A stretch of DNA of 64,000 nt from Medicago truncatula (GCF_003473485.1 NC_053048.1:44140755-44204754), one strand, 5' to 3'; positions 34,205-45,298 are shown, counted from the first letter of the stretch. The notes: a model not told the origin generated them from the sequence alone. Numbers and translations: made by a program.

Positions 34205-35586
34205 AAAAAACCTTATTAACATTCTTCAACTCCTCAATAGTGGTCCTAGGAGTAAGTAAGAGAAACTACTCATTTACAGGTATGCGAGATGAATTTGGTA
34301 ACTGGATCAATCCCGATATAGGAGAATTTGTATTGCACTAAGAAAGCTATAATAAAAAGTATCAATCAATAATATTATAACTTAAGAAAAAAAAATGTTA
34401 TAATATTATTGATTGATACAAAAGTATATGAATCAAGTATACTTTAGTTATAATATTCAATCCCGATGTAGGAGAATAGTAATTTGGTTTTCCTATCATT
34501 AAGATTCAAAAGTATATGAATCAAGTATATATATTCGTATAAACAAACAATCACAATTGCTAGTCATAAATTATTACCTTGAAACAATTTAACTTTTGTC
34601 AACATAATGGCTACAACAACATTTTGAGATTCACCGGAAGATAGGAAAGAGTTCAGCTCTTCAACATACTCTCCAAAAAGAGTACATTTAAAACGGTACG
34701 TACCTATTTAAAATTGTCAAAGATTATACAAATATTAATAAAAATATTATAATACACCGTCTTGAAAAATTACAATTACAAAAAAAAAAAAAAATCAAAC
34801 CTACCCATTTGAATCCAATTCAATGACATTCATTTTAGTTTTTACACCATCTCTTTCGTACTCTTTTTCAACTCCAACTCCAATCATGACTCCAATTACA
34901 TCTGCATATATAACACACATTAAAATATCGATCAAATTACTATTTATTATTAAAAGAATATAACGTACAATTGAATCATATTAAACAAAACATTTTATTA
35001 ATTCAATATATAAATTATTGTGTTATTTTTGTAAGCAAAAATAATATTTAAAATAATCTACATGAAGAAAATTATAGTCACTTACCAACTAAGTAGTTGT
35101 TGTCGTAAGATTCATTGAAAACATCAGGTGCAGGTGTAAACGAATACACGTTTGTTGGGACCAAAACAGTTTTAGATAGTTTGACTTTTGTGTTGATTGT
35201 GAAATTCAGTTTGTATTCGTTGCGTGATGGTCGATACGAACCAATGTTGCTAGCAACATTAAATGAGGAAATCGTGAACACCATTCTCTCTTGGAGTTGA
35301 TTCTTGAACTTGTAGATCAATGTTCTTCGTATAGACGCACCAATTCGATCACCCTAGATAAAAAAGATGAGAACACTATACTTTAAACAAAAAAATACTA
35401 AAAAAACAAAAAAGAAAAACGATATGAAAAAGGTACCTTTCGATCAATTAGAACCAACTCCATGGAAAATGGTAGTTTTTTATTTTTGTAGTCTTGACCA
35501 AACCAAGCACGAACAACCCTCACAACCAATGTCCACGATTGTTTTCTTGGCGAAACATTAGAGATGAAGTTGTGTTTCGTTGACAT
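34205..35586 (-). pseudogene. RPA70-like gene fragment (Helitron passenger/auxiliary)
   Basis: Replication protein A large-subunit-like exons on the minus strand: 35437-35586 (MSTKHNFISNVSPRKQSW start), 35086-35353 (GDRIGASIRRTLIYKF; GSYRPSRNEYKLNF), 34805-34901 (DVIGVMIGVGVEKEY), about 34578-34703 (CTLFGEYVEELNSFLSS) and a fragment near 34205-34330 (LTPRTTIEELKNVNK). The first two junctions keep frame. The junction into the fourth piece does not with the simplest splice sites, and the last pieces are broken. OB-fold single-strand-binding proteins of this DUF223 type are commonly carried by plant Helitrons, and a Helitron 3' end lies 1 kb downstream. No Rep/helicase is seen, so the element is not autonomous. 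Confidence 0.75.
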
Positions 35587-35699
35587 TTTCCTTTGCAATA
35601 GAAAAATTACAGAAATAGTTTAGAATATAGATATCAGAGCACCAAAGAACAGAAAACGAAGAACTATATTTTGTGATTGTTGTGTACTCATACCCAAAA

Positions 35700-35715
35700 T
35701 CTCTACTATTTATAT
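35700..35715 (-). promoter_or_regulatory. TATA box of the RPA-like gene
   Basis: CTATATAAATAG on the minus strand, about 115 bp upstream of the presumed ATG at 35586. Confidence 0.5.
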
Positions 35716-36000
35716 AGAAAAATAGTACCATAACGGTTAATATAAATTAATTATCAATTTGATCGTTCTAAAATTAATATTATCAACATCTTTAATATTA
35801 TAAAACGTGCATTAAACAATTAAATTATATTTCATGTAACGTACAAAAAATTAACTTCATAACATTTGAAATTTAATTTAATATTTAATAATATCTTATA
35901 AATAATTATGTAATATAGTTTTGTAACAAACAAATTAATTATATAATCTTAAAAACTAATTAATACAATTAATTTTTTAATTAGTAGGTTAATGCCTTAG

Positions 36001-36430
36001 TGTAACGTCCCAAAATTCAAAATATAATTTATTCAATTTATTTATTATAATTTTGTAACCAACCAAATTTTGAATGTTACATATAAATGTTAATTGAATA
36101 CTAATTAGATTAATAATTATTTGATTTGTAACGTTCAAATTTTTATTGTAAAATATAAATTTTAATCGAAACAGTAATTATATTAATCATTATCTGATTG
36201 TAACCAACTATTTACTTTATGTACAATTTAATGTTAAATAAAAAACGGTTTTTAATAATAATTAAAATTATTAAGCTGGTATTAAAAATTAGGAGGAATT
36301 TTAGGAACATATGCCAAGTAGGCTTTTGATGAGGTGGACATCCTTAGAGGAAAGGAATTTGAAATAGGCTATTTCTAAGAACTCTAAATTGTTAGTATAA
36401 AGATGTTCTTTTAGGGGTTATGTTATGTTA
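36001..36430 (+). mobile_element. Possible degraded LTR
   Basis: It begins TGTAACGTCCCAAAATTC, like the chromovirus-type LTR start at the other solo LTR in this window, and contains GCCAAGTAGGCTTTTGATGA, which resembles LTR interior sequence. No CA end with target duplication is clear. Confidence 0.35.
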
Positions 36431-36966
36431 TTGACACGTATGCATGTGGAAGTTATTGTCAACCTAGACCCTACATGTGTGATAATTACATTATGTTTTT
36501 TTTTTTTGAGAGAAATAATTACATTATGCTAAAACACAAACATAAGACGTATCCACCCATTTTGGCATCACATCATAGTTATCTGGACTTTTCTGAACTT
36601 ATTGATACATAAAATTTCCATCAAATTACATTTTTCGTTATCATCGAAAATGTTAAATTGGAACTTAATAATTTTCATCAAGGCACATTACAACTGCCAT
36701 ATTTTGTCATATTTTTGTCATATAATTAAATCATTACACACTTGTTGTCTGTTTATCTGTCTTAACATGCTTGTCTTACAAAATTAAAATTAAAATTTAT
36801 CACTCAACACAATGCTAAAAAACTATTGAATTTGAAAATGAATGTGGTATACATTTGTTTTATTTCACCTATTCGTACTATAGGTGAGAGTGTAACATGA
36901 ACACAATAATGATTTAATAAATAATAAATCAAAAAATAAACTCTAGTTTAGTAGTAATACACCTAG

Positions 36967-37551
36967 CTAATAATGGAATACGAATACATCATACTCCACA
37001 ATGGCATCTCCTTTAGTGTAATCAACGGAATAAAATTTAGCTTGAGCATACCCACGTACAAAACGAAAAGCCCCAGTTCCACCAACAATGGCCATTTCTC
37101 TAACAGGTTCACTCATGATCATATTTCTACCCAATATGCTAAGTGTGCTTCCATTGAAATCTCCATCAGTGAATGCCATGGTCATCACCATCATTAGTCC
37201 CATCTCCTCTTGTGATATTGAAGTGTAAATTCCTTGAGCCTTACCCACAAGTTTCGAGTCACGTTCAGGACCAGCAGTCAATGGGTCATCCATGGCCACA
37301 ACGGTCCCGAATGGCAACGCATTTTTTACCTTGCCATTGGGCTCAGCTACAAATACCATGCTAGGTTTTGGTCCTGACACGATGTCGTGAAAGTAAAAGT
37401 GAAGGTGAGTGAATTTCTCTTCTTGAAAACCCAACATTGTTGGGGATAGGTTTTGATAGTAATTAGTGGCAGTGGCAAGGGATATTATAGAGAGGAAAGT
37501 AAGGTTCAAAGAAATTAGAAGAGTTATGGAGAATGTTGAGGATTTTGCCAT
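36967..37551 (-). CDS. Dirigent protein (copy 2)
   Basis: Intronless ORF of 194 residues. A likely signal peptide of about 28 residues (hydrophobic LLISLNLTFLSIISLATA) precedes the mature protein. Dirigent domain about residues 42-194 with THLHFYFHDIVSGPKPS, AMDDPLTAGPE, VGKAQGIYTSISQEE, FNGSTLSILGRN, REMAIVGGTGAFRFVRGYAQ and a VEYDVFVFHY end. The Asp of HDI and the REM..VGG segment lie where family members keep catalytic or pocket residues. Expected role: secreted dirigent activity in phenol coupling; substrate unknown. It differs from copy 4 at seven residues over its full length and from copy 3 at few mature residues. Its 5' flank carries a TATA box and a TTGACC W-box core shared with copies 3 and 4. 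Confidence 0.94.
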   Translation of the reverse strand: MAKSSTFSITLLISLNLTFLSIISLATATNYYQNLSPTMLGFQEEKFTHLHFYFHDIVSGPKPSMVFVAEPNGKVKNALPFGTVVAMDDPLTAGPERDSKLVGKAQGIYTSISQEEMGLMMVMTMAFTDGDFNGSTLSILGRNMIMSEPVREMAIVGGTGAFRFVRGYAQAKFYSVDYTKGDAIVEYDVFVFHY

Positions 37552-37643
37552 GGTTGATGCGAATGAACAAAGAATGTAGTTTTTGTTGTTGAGGATAATG
37601 AACTAAGAATGCTTATTGCTTATTTCAATTCGTTGTATACATG

Positions 37644-37655
37644 CCTATTTATAAT
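37644..37655 (-). promoter_or_regulatory. TATA box of dirigent copy 2
   Basis: ATTATAAATAGG on the minus strand, about 95 bp upstream of the ATG. The block AGCCACACCTATTATAAATA is shared with copies 3 and 4, with only small changes. Confidence 0.7.
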
Positions 37656-37710
37656 AGGTGTGGCTGCTTTGTTCATTTGTATATATTGATTTGTCTAAAG
37701 CTGAAGTTTG

Positions 37711-37716
37711 TTGACC
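37711..37716. promoter_or_regulatory. W-box core upstream of dirigent copy 2
   Basis: TTGACC followed by AAAAACTT, about 55 bp beyond the TATA box. The same motif in the same context occurs upstream of copies 3 and 4. W-boxes bind WRKY factors that act in defence responses; binding here is inferred. Confidence 0.5.
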
Positions 37717-37719
37717 AAA

Positions 37720-38455
37720 AACTTTTAGATATATGTCAAAATATGGTGGAAAAATGATAGACGCCAGAAACATGTAAAGCGTTGTCAACGAAACATCCGA
37801 GAAATATAGTGGAGAAAAAAATATAACTCAATCGTATTCACTCAGACTAATGACTTTTTTTTTTTTTTTATGGGAAACCATCATTTTTGACATTTTGGCT
37901 TCCTAACATTAGTGGTTGTTAACATTATACATAGAGTTTAAACAATCTTGCATAACAATGTCATGTCTTCCTTTCAATAAAAAATAAAACAATGTCATGT
38001 CTTCTAAGTCATGTTTTTTACTTCATGAATATTGTATTTAAGAGGATTGATTTTGCAATCTAAAAAGGTCTAACGACACAACTTGTTATTTGTCTGTCTT
38101 CTATTCATGTTAATTAAAAACGAGTCTTTTATTATGCGGCAACTTGCATGAGTGGTTGCGACATCCTTTACTGTGTATGGACATCTCTGTAATTTTTTTT
38201 TTTTTTTTTTGCGGCAGCTTGCATTTGTTTTTGGTTTTGGTGACACCGTAAAAACTCTAGTTGGCCTCCTTTAGCACATCTTGGAGAGTCACTTTCTATG
38301 TGTTAATATAATCTTATTTTGACATGTTAAAAAAAAAAAAAAAAAAGTCAACTAAATCAAGCCTTCCTATTAAAGAAAAAAGTGAACCAAATACCACGCA
38401 TTTTTTATGAGCCAACCGTAAATAAATTTTCTAATTAGTGTTGCATCATTTGCAC
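37720..38455. other. Intergenic, AT-rich
   Basis: No gene recognised. T runs at 37856-37869 and 38198-38210 and an A run at 38330-38346 could mark old retroposed inserts. Confidence 0.45.
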
Positions 38456-38459
38456 CTCT

Positions 38460-39300
38460 AGAAGATATGAGGTGGCTCATATTTTCGTCATGGTGTGAAA
38501 AAGATGTTTAAAAGGCGTATAAAGAATTTTTTTTCCGTCATTCAAATTCAAATGCTGGAAATTTTATAAACGGGAGAGGAATGTTATTTTATTCAACAGA
38601 GAAGAGAACTTAGCTAGCTTCCAGTGTTATGGGGTGTGTAGGACTTGACCGAAAATTTAATATTAGTGCCAAGCCTTTGGTTGGAGGCTGCTATATAGAT
38701 ATGATTGTGGCCGGTACATTGGACACGTACAAAACTCAAAGAATAGAAATCAAATTTGAGTATTAGATAGACTATTACTCCATTAGAATAGAAGAGTGGG
38801 GTATTAGTGTATTACATTAATAGATTATTATAGTTAAATATAATTTTAGTCTCCAAGACCAAGGCTTAAGATTTTTATGTCCCAAACAAATATCTTTTTA
38901 ATAATTTTAAATGTTTTTCTATTTGTATCTTTTGTTGTAAAAGATTTATTTAGTGTTAAGCTCATGAGTACATAACTTTTTATGGTTTAATGCTGGTAAG
39001 TGTATTTGTTTGCATTCATTTTCTGCAAATTCAATACGGAAACTTTTAGTTATGACGTTAAGGGTTGAGTCATGATGTAATTTTATTGAGTACGTCAAGG
39101 ATTGAAAACAACAATTTTAAATTTGTTTTTACAAAAATAATAATAATAACTGCAGAGATTGAATTGAAACAAAAAATATTATAAGAAATGAAGCCAAAAA
39201 ATTTCTATAATTGACAGAACTAAAATCAAATTTAAATCCATTAAGATTGTTATAACATCTAATCGAGTTGCATAGAAAAGACCAACAAACTATTAGTGTG
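38460..39300. repeat. Duplicated upstream region (partner 28185-28800)
   Basis: This block carries the same ordered blocks as the region upstream of dirigent copy 1, including the CCGTCATTCAAA and GCATAGAAAAGACCAACAAACT stretches, with about 150 bp difference in overall spacing relative to the genes. It marks the far edge of the older dirigent duplication. Confidence 0.6.
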
Positions 39301-39399
39301 TCGAATATGAACCACCCAAAATGATCCAAAGGTAAACATTTTCCATTAGTAAACATAAATCATAATATATAACAAAATATAGAAAATAATATCTTGTTA

Positions 39400-40540
39400 A
39401 AAATTACTATAAACTAGGTCCTTACAAACTATTAAAACAATTAGGTTTTTTTTTTTTTTTACAGAATATTAAGACATTTAGTTATATTTATTTACAATTG
39501 TATCATTAAAAAATGTTGAACCTATCTTATCTATCATATTATTTATCATTTTTTACTACTCATTTATTATTTATTGTTAGTTATAAAAGATATGTAAAAA
39601 AAATTGTAGGCATTTAAAAAATTATAATTAATAGAATTGAAAATTTGAAATGAGTCAAACAAAAAGGACAACAAATTTTTTATTTAGCTATCTTTTACAA
39701 ATATTTTTCTTAATAGTCCTCTTAAACTTGAAGATGAACAACATAACAATTGATCATGCCGGATCTGGAGATCTCTAGTTGGTGATGGTGAATGCCTTTG
39801 AAGGTTGGATCTTCGTCACTAGCAACCTTCTTCTTCAGAGGAGAGTTTGCAGTTTTCGTACATACTTCCACAATGAAGTCAATAACTGGACAATGAGCAT
39901 ACTTGGACCAATGTCATGAGTTAATGGATTTAGGATTTTAGGGTGATAGAAGAGGTTTAGGGTTTTGCCCTTGAATTGTTAACTGGACAATTGTCCTCGA
40001 GGGACACATATAAACATATTAAAAGGCCATCATTTTATTTGTCCTAAACGGTCTATATCTTTCCATGGGGTCTTAATCCAGTGATATTTAGGGTGATTCC
40101 ATGCTATGGTCCTTACATATAAGCTTTGAAGGGTACCTGGATTCAGGCATGGATTGAACATTGACCCAATATGGAACAACAACACAAGACATCATGAGTT
40201 TTTTTAATAATCGGAGATCATGAAATATAAGGAAACATGAGAAGGGGAAACAAAACTGTATTGGATGCTCAACCCAGTTTTAACGGAATTCATGGGGAGG
40301 TTGAGGGTACCTCCGTACATGGGAATTGGTCAAAATATTTCTCCTTCGTTTTTTTTCTTCGTTGAATTAAAACTAAAAATAAATATATTGAATTTATAAA
40401 CGAATGTGGTATTACATGTTTATTTCACCTATTTGACTTTCACTTTAGGCGAGAGTGTGTAACAGAAGCATAATAACAATTTACTGAATAACAAATCAAA
40501 ATATAAACTCTACTTTTATGAAGCACCTATAAGGCTAGAC
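39400..40540. other. Intergenic; 3' flank of dirigent copy 3
   Basis: No gene recognised. The part 39720-40150 is less AT-rich and could be an old gene or transposon fragment. From about 40390 the sequence resembles the 3' flanks of copies 2 and 4 (GTGGTAT...ACATGTTTATTTCACC and GGCGAGAGTGT). Confidence 0.45.
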
Positions 40541-40544
40541 CTAA

Positions 40545-41126
40545 CTAATAATGGAACATAAATATGTCATACTCCACAATGGCATCTCCTTTAGTGTAAT
40601 CAACGGAATAAAATTTAGCTTGAGCATAACCACGTACAAAACGAAAAGCCCCAGTTCCACCAACAATGGCCATTTCTCTAACAGGTTCACTCATGATCAT
40701 ATTTCTACCCAATATGCTAAGTGTGCTTCCATTGAAATGTCCATCAGTGAATGTCATGGTCATCACCATCATTAGTCCCATCTCCTCTTGTGATATAGAG
40801 GTGTAAATTCCTTGAGCCTTACCCACAAGTTTTGATTCACGTTCGGGTCCAGCCGTCAAGGGGTCATCCATCGCCACAACTGTCCCGAATGGCAAGGCAT
40901 TTTTTACCTTGCCATTGGGCTCAGCTACAAATACCATGCTAGGTTTTGGTCCTGACACGATGTCGTGAAAGTAAAAATGAAGGTGAGTGAATTTCTCTTC
41001 TTGAAAACCCAGCATTGTTGGGGATAGGCTTTTATAGTAATTAGTGGCAGTGGCAAGGGATATTATGGAGACGAAAGTAAGGTTCAAAGAAATGAGAATT
41101 GTGGAACATGATGAGAATTTTGCCAT
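40545..41126 (-). CDS. Dirigent protein (copy 3)
   Basis: Intronless ORF of 193 residues. The signal peptide (MAKFSSCSTILISLNLTFVS start) is the part that differs most from copies 2 and 4; the mature dirigent domain is almost the same. It keeps HDIVSGPKPS, DDPLTAGPE, VGKAQGIY, FNGSTLSILGRN, REMAIVGGTG and ends VEYDIFMFHY. Differences in the mature part include PERES for PERDS and MTFTDGH for MAFTDGD. Expected to be a secreted dirigent protein like its neighbours. The gene lies 3 kb from copy 2 and 3.4 kb from copy 4 in the same orientation, so the three are tandem duplicates. Confidence 0.94.
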   Translation of the reverse strand: MAKFSSCSTILISLNLTFVSIISLATATNYYKSLSPTMLGFQEEKFTHLHFYFHDIVSGPKPSMVFVAEPNGKVKNALPFGTVVAMDDPLTAGPERESKLVGKAQGIYTSISQEEMGLMMVMTMTFTDGHFNGSTLSILGRNMIMSEPVREMAIVGGTGAFRFVRGYAQAKFYSVDYTKGDAIVEYDIFMFHY

Positions 41127-41260
41127 GGTTGATGTGAATGAACTAAGAATGCTTTTTGTTGTTGTTGTTGAGGATCGGATAATGAACTTATAAGAATGCT
41201 ATTACTATGAAAAATGTCTCTGATCCGATCAGTGGTATATTTCAATTGGTTTGGATACAT

Positions 41261-41272
41261 GCCTATTTATAT
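41261..41272 (-). promoter_or_regulatory. TATA box of dirigent copy 3
   Basis: TATATAAATAGG on the minus strand about 135 bp upstream of the ATG, in the block conserved with copies 2 and 4. Confidence 0.7.
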
Positions 41273-41332
41273 AATAGGTGTGGCTGCTTCTTTCATTTGT
41301 TTATAATATTATCTGTCTCAAGCTGATGTTTC

Positions 41333-41338
41333 TTGACC
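41333..41338. promoter_or_regulatory. W-box core upstream of dirigent copy 3
   Basis: TTGACC followed by AAAAACTTTAGATATATGT, as upstream of copy 2. Confidence 0.5.
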
Positions 41339-41499
41339 AAAAACTTTAGATATATGTCAAAATACGGTAGAAAAATGACAGACGCCAGAAACATGTAAAA
41401 TGTTAGTTTTCTTAGCAAACGAAGCATCCGAGAAATATAGTGAAAAATTTATAAGCTCAATCATATTTTCTCAAATTAATTATTATTTTTTAGTATAAA

Positions 41500-42290
41500 A
41501 TAATTTGTCGTGTAATCAATATGCTGAAACAATTCTTCATTGTTTGTGAGATTATGAATTCGCAACCATTTTCTGGAAATCTATTGGTTTTGTGGACCAC
41601 CTATTCTACCAAGGCGATGACTTATAATATGACTGGTTGCGGTAAGGAACGATTGGCACCACTATTTTTCTATTTCTGGCTGCTTGTTGGTGGTTGTGGC
41701 GTGAGAGAAATAAGTTGTATTTTGCAAATGAATTGGTGTCTTCCTTCACCTTAAGGCACACCACTTTTAATTATATGCTCAGTTGTTATCGAAGTGTTTC
41801 CTTAAACAGGGGCATGAATCTGCCACGAGGTCGGTAAAGTGGAATGTGTCCTATGTGAATGGCATGATTTTATATGTTGATGGGTGCAGTCTTGGTAACC
41901 CCGGTGTCTCCGGGTTTGGCGGTTTGCTTCGTAATGATGATGGTGCTTGGTATTGCGGATTTGCAGGTAAGATTGGGTTTTCCAATATCCTGCATGCAGA
42001 ACTCTTGGCAGTTTATCATGGATTGAGATTGGCTTGGGAATTTGGCATGTCAGAGTTGGTGTGTTATTAAGATTCTAAAACAGCAATCAAGTGGATTAAG
42101 CAACCTGTTAACGGAAGGTAATGTCTGTGTTGATTACCTTGCAAAGATTGAGGCTAGCTCTCATGAGGCACGCCAGTCTTTTGTTGCACCTCCAGCTGGA
42201 ATCAGCAACCTCCTACTAGCAAATGCGAGTGGGATCTTTTTCCCTAGATAGTTGTTTCTTCTTTTTGTTTTTCTTTTTGCATTTTGTTAC
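41500..42290 (+). pseudogene. LINE remnant with RNase H domain
   Basis: Plus-strand pieces match the C-terminal part of plant LINE proteins: near 41530 an ETILHCL motif with a stop where Arg is expected, then from about 41870 LYVDGCSLGNPGVSGFGG, LRNDDGAWYCGFAGKIG, LHAELLAVYHGLRLAW and, after an in-frame TAA, DSKTAIKWI. A last piece reads VCVDYLAKIEASSHE. The D-E-D residues of RNase H can be found, but stops and a deletion break the frame. An A-rich end follows near 42288. Confidence 0.75.
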
Positions 42291-42299
42291 CAAAAAATA

Positions 42300-43365
42300 A
42301 ATAATGATTTGATATGAGTAAAATCATTTAGGATAATTTTCATTTCTAAAAAAATGGGATGACATTAGTTATAATTGGGAAAGAAAAGTTAAAAAGTTTT
42401 GTATTGATCAAGAATTCAAGACCCTCTCTATTTTTTAAAGAAATTGTGGGCTCTATTTATGAAATGGAAATACGCACTCAAGAATTTAGTGGATCTCATA
42501 TTTAGCTGGACCTATATTTTGTGACTCATCAAACTCCTTAATGTGATTTTTTCCGCTCATTAACGAAACCATCCATTTCTTTGAGAAATAAAGATGATAT
42601 TTTTACCATCTTAATCCATTTGATGGTACCCACCAATTAATATCATTTTTCGTGCTGATATATCTTCAAATGGAATCATTAATTTCGTTTGAGAAATGGA
42701 TATGACCTTGTTGGAGCAATATTTAAGAATGGTTCAAAAGTATTTAAGCTACCGAGAAAAATTACTGCCATGAGTCGTCGACTAGGACACTCTTTTTAAA
42801 ACTATCAACTATGACATCCCAATATAAAACAACACATCTACAATTGTATTTGAATCATACTACATTGTAAGATACTAAGATCCATTCTAGAAATACACCT
42901 TTAAAATGGTACTTAGACCACTTAATATGATACCGAGACCACTCTAACTTCCGAAGGAACAAATTAATCGAAGGGGCAGAAAAGGAGAAGAAAGAAAATC
43001 CGTTGATAGATGAGTTTTGGTGTGAAGAGAAGTTAGGGTGAGACATTATTTTATTAGTGCAAGAGCCAAAGAGGCAACCAAAATGGAGGGATGGGATCAG
43101 TTGACCATCATGGGATCAACGACATGATCTCACCTCATTAAGAATTGGCGCAGAAATGAGTTTGCATTTGCAAATCACAAGAGGACAAGAGGACTCACAC
43201 GTTGGTGTTTTCAAACACATGTTGATGCGTGCAAACCTGTGACGAGAAGAAGACATGTACCAAATAAAATTAATTCCAAAAAATTAATTAATTTAAGATT
43301 TCGGATCTTTAAAAAATAATACACAACTTAGTCCAAACTCATGCCCAGATCCGACCTGACGACAT
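42300..43365. other. Intergenic, no gene seen
   Basis: AT-rich sequence with no ORF I can assign. Confidence 0.5.
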
Positions 43366-43369
43366 CATT

Positions 43370-43530
43370 GTCTTCACGTGTGTAGTGTTGAAATTGATTG
43401 CATCATCTCCCCTTTAAAAAATTGGATATCTCTTTGGGGCAAGCCCCAAGAGCCCTTCCTCCAATATATAAATACTTGTGTTGTGAGAAGTATCTCCAAT
43501 GTGGGACTTGTCGAAATTTTTTAATTCACA
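43370..43530 (+). other. Promoter-like repeat fragment
   Basis: A TATA-like AATATATAAATACTTG is followed by GAGAAGTATCTCCAATGTGG, which resembles sequence often found in LTRs of small legume retroelements. Boundaries are not visible, so this is tentative. Confidence 0.3.
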
Positions 43531-43846
43531 CACAAACACACTTTTGTTCTTAATTCAATTTTTCACTTGAATTTAAAATAACTCGGAAGTTTCTTTTAAG
43601 ATTGTGCATAAGTAGATGTGTTTTGCAACTTGAACAATTGTATAGTGAATAAGATTCAGATTTATTAGAGTGACTCGTAATCTTAAACTCTATCTCTAAT
43701 ATCAAAACGTACACAATATTTTCTTATGTGTATTTTCAAAAAGTTTGTCCATTAAGACCTTACATATCAATCTTGATTTAACAAATGCTCTACGAATTTT
43801 TCCTAGAATTTCATAGGAATAGACCCTGACTTGCACATTCACAAAG

Positions 43847-43946
43847 GTCCGTATGTCAAGAGTACTGCTCTTATATCAGAGTATTCCACTTTGCGTAAAT
43901 GTACGTATGTCAAGGGTACTCTTGTATCAAAGTACTCCACTCTACA
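43847..43946. repeat. Two-copy direct repeat, about 46-bp unit
   Basis: GT(C/A)CGTATGTCAAG(A/G)GTACT, then CTT(A/G)TATCA(G/A)AGTA(T/C)TCCACT, occurs at 43847-43894 and 43902-43946. Confidence 0.75.
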
Positions 43947-43949
43947 TAG

Positions 43950-44520
43950 AGTAAAAATCTCATGAACAATTTCCTTTAATTCACGTCCTCTTTATCGCTT
44001 TAGAAATCATGTTTTTATGTTCTCCTTCTGTTACCTCACAACATATGTTTAATCGCCTACTAAAAGCATAAGTGAATAGTTTCATTGTTGAATAAAATAT
44101 TACAGAAGCAGATATAATGTTTAAACCCACACACAAAAACTTATATATGTTAAAAAAATCACTAAACAAAATAACTAAAAAATATGTCTTCAAAGATAAC
44201 TTTTCACTAGTATGTATAGTACGCTATACCGACTCGTTAAAATAGAAATGGAATATCACGAGACTCACAAGTCACAATGCTAGCAATTCAAATAATGGTC
44301 CTTTGTCCCTTTGGAGGAAACACTATAATGAGTCTGAAGATATCTATTTCTTTAGTGGTATATTAAAGTGACAATAATTAACAATGTATACTGAATTTAA
44401 TAACCAATGTGGTATTACAATGTTTATTTCATCGGTTTGCCTTTCACATTGGGTGAGAGTTTGACAAGAACAAAATAATAATAAATGTAAAATAATCTCT
44501 ACTTTTATGAAGCACCTATG
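43950..44520. other. Intergenic; 3' flank of dirigent copy 4
   Basis: No gene recognised. From about 44390 it resembles the 3' flank of copy 3. Confidence 0.5.
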
Positions 44521-44525
44521 CCTAA

Positions 44526-45110
44526 CTAATAATGGAACACAAATATGTCATATTCTACAACGGCATCTCCTTTTGTATAATCAACCGAATAAAACTTAGC
44601 CTGAGCATATCCACGTACGAAACGAAATGCCCCGGTTCCACCAACTATGGCCATTTCTCTAACAGGTTCACTCATGATCATGTTTCTACCCAATATGCTA
44701 AGTGTGCTTCCATTAAAATGTCCATCAGTGAATGCCATGGTCATCACCATCATTAGTCCCATCTCCTCTTGTGATATAGAAGTGTAAATTCCTTGAGCCT
44801 TACCCACAAGTTTCGAGTCACGTTCGGGCCCAGCCGTCAATGGATCGTCCATGGCCACAACCGTCCCGAATGGCAACGCATTTTTTACCTTGCCATTAGG
44901 CTCAGCTATAAATACCATGCTTGGTTTTGGTCCCGACACAATGTCATGAAAGTAAAAGTGAAGGTGAGTGAATTTCTCTTCTTGAAAACCCAGCATTGTT
45001 GGAGATAGGCTTTGATAGTAATTAGTGGCCGTGGTAAGGGATATTATGGAGAGGAAAGTAAGGTTCAAAGAAATTAGAAGAGTTATGGGGAATGTTGAGG
45101 ATTTTGCCAT
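44526..45110 (-). CDS. Dirigent protein (copy 4)
   Basis: Intronless ORF of 194 residues with a likely signal peptide of about 28 residues (LLISLNLTFLSIISLTTA) and a full dirigent domain: THLHFYFHDIVSGPKPS, AMDDPLTAGPERDS, VGKAQGIYTSISQEE, FNGSTLSILGRN, REMAIVGGTGAFRFVRG and a VEYDIFVFHY end. Seven residue changes from copy 2 are visible, three of them in or beside the signal peptide, which points to recent duplication or gene conversion. Function as for the neighbours: secreted dirigent protein, substrate unknown. The upstream block has the same TATA and W-box arrangement. Confidence 0.94.
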   Translation of the reverse strand: MAKSSTFPITLLISLNLTFLSIISLTTATNYYQSLSPTMLGFQEEKFTHLHFYFHDIVSGPKPSMVFIAEPNGKVKNALPFGTVVAMDDPLTAGPERDSKLVGKAQGIYTSISQEEMGLMMVMTMAFTDGHFNGSTLSILGRNMIMSEPVREMAIVGGTGAFRFVRGYAQAKFYSVDYTKGDAVVEYDIFVFHY

Positions 45111-45183
45111 GGTTGTGTTAATGAACTAATAACTATGAACTCAGATCCGATTGGTGGTATATTTCAATTAGTTTTTATACATG

Positions 45184-45195
45184 CCTATTTATAAT
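45184..45195 (-). promoter_or_regulatory. TATA box of dirigent copy 4
   Basis: ATTATAAATAGG on the minus strand, about 75 bp upstream of the ATG, in the block conserved with copies 2 and 3. Confidence 0.7.
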
Positions 45196-45292
45196 AGGGG
45201 GTGGCTGCTTCACTTATTTGTCTATAGTGTTTGTTGCAACTTGCACCTCAAATAGTTGAGTCAACACGCATTATTGTCTTTAACTTGTTTTT

Positions 45293-45298
45293 TTGACC
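45293..45298. promoter_or_regulatory. W-box core upstream of dirigent copy 4
   Basis: TTGACC followed by AAAAACTTCTAGATAT. The spacing to the TATA box is about 100 bp, longer than in copies 2 and 3, owing to extra sequence near 45230-45290. Confidence 0.45.

Noticed and set aside
35698..35716. Helitron 5' end on the plus strand (TCTCTACTATTTATATAG)
   Set aside because: The motif resembles plant Helitron starts, but no matching CTRR end with hairpin is seen downstream on plus. The known 3' end at 33211 needs a minus-strand start. The same bases serve as a TATA box for the RPA-like gene.
36973..37197. Plus-strand ORF of 74 codons antisense to dirigent copy 2, repeated in copies 3 and 4
   Set aside because: It recurs only because the sense genes are near-identical. 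It is the shadow of the dirigent coding frame, with no promoter of its own or known domain.
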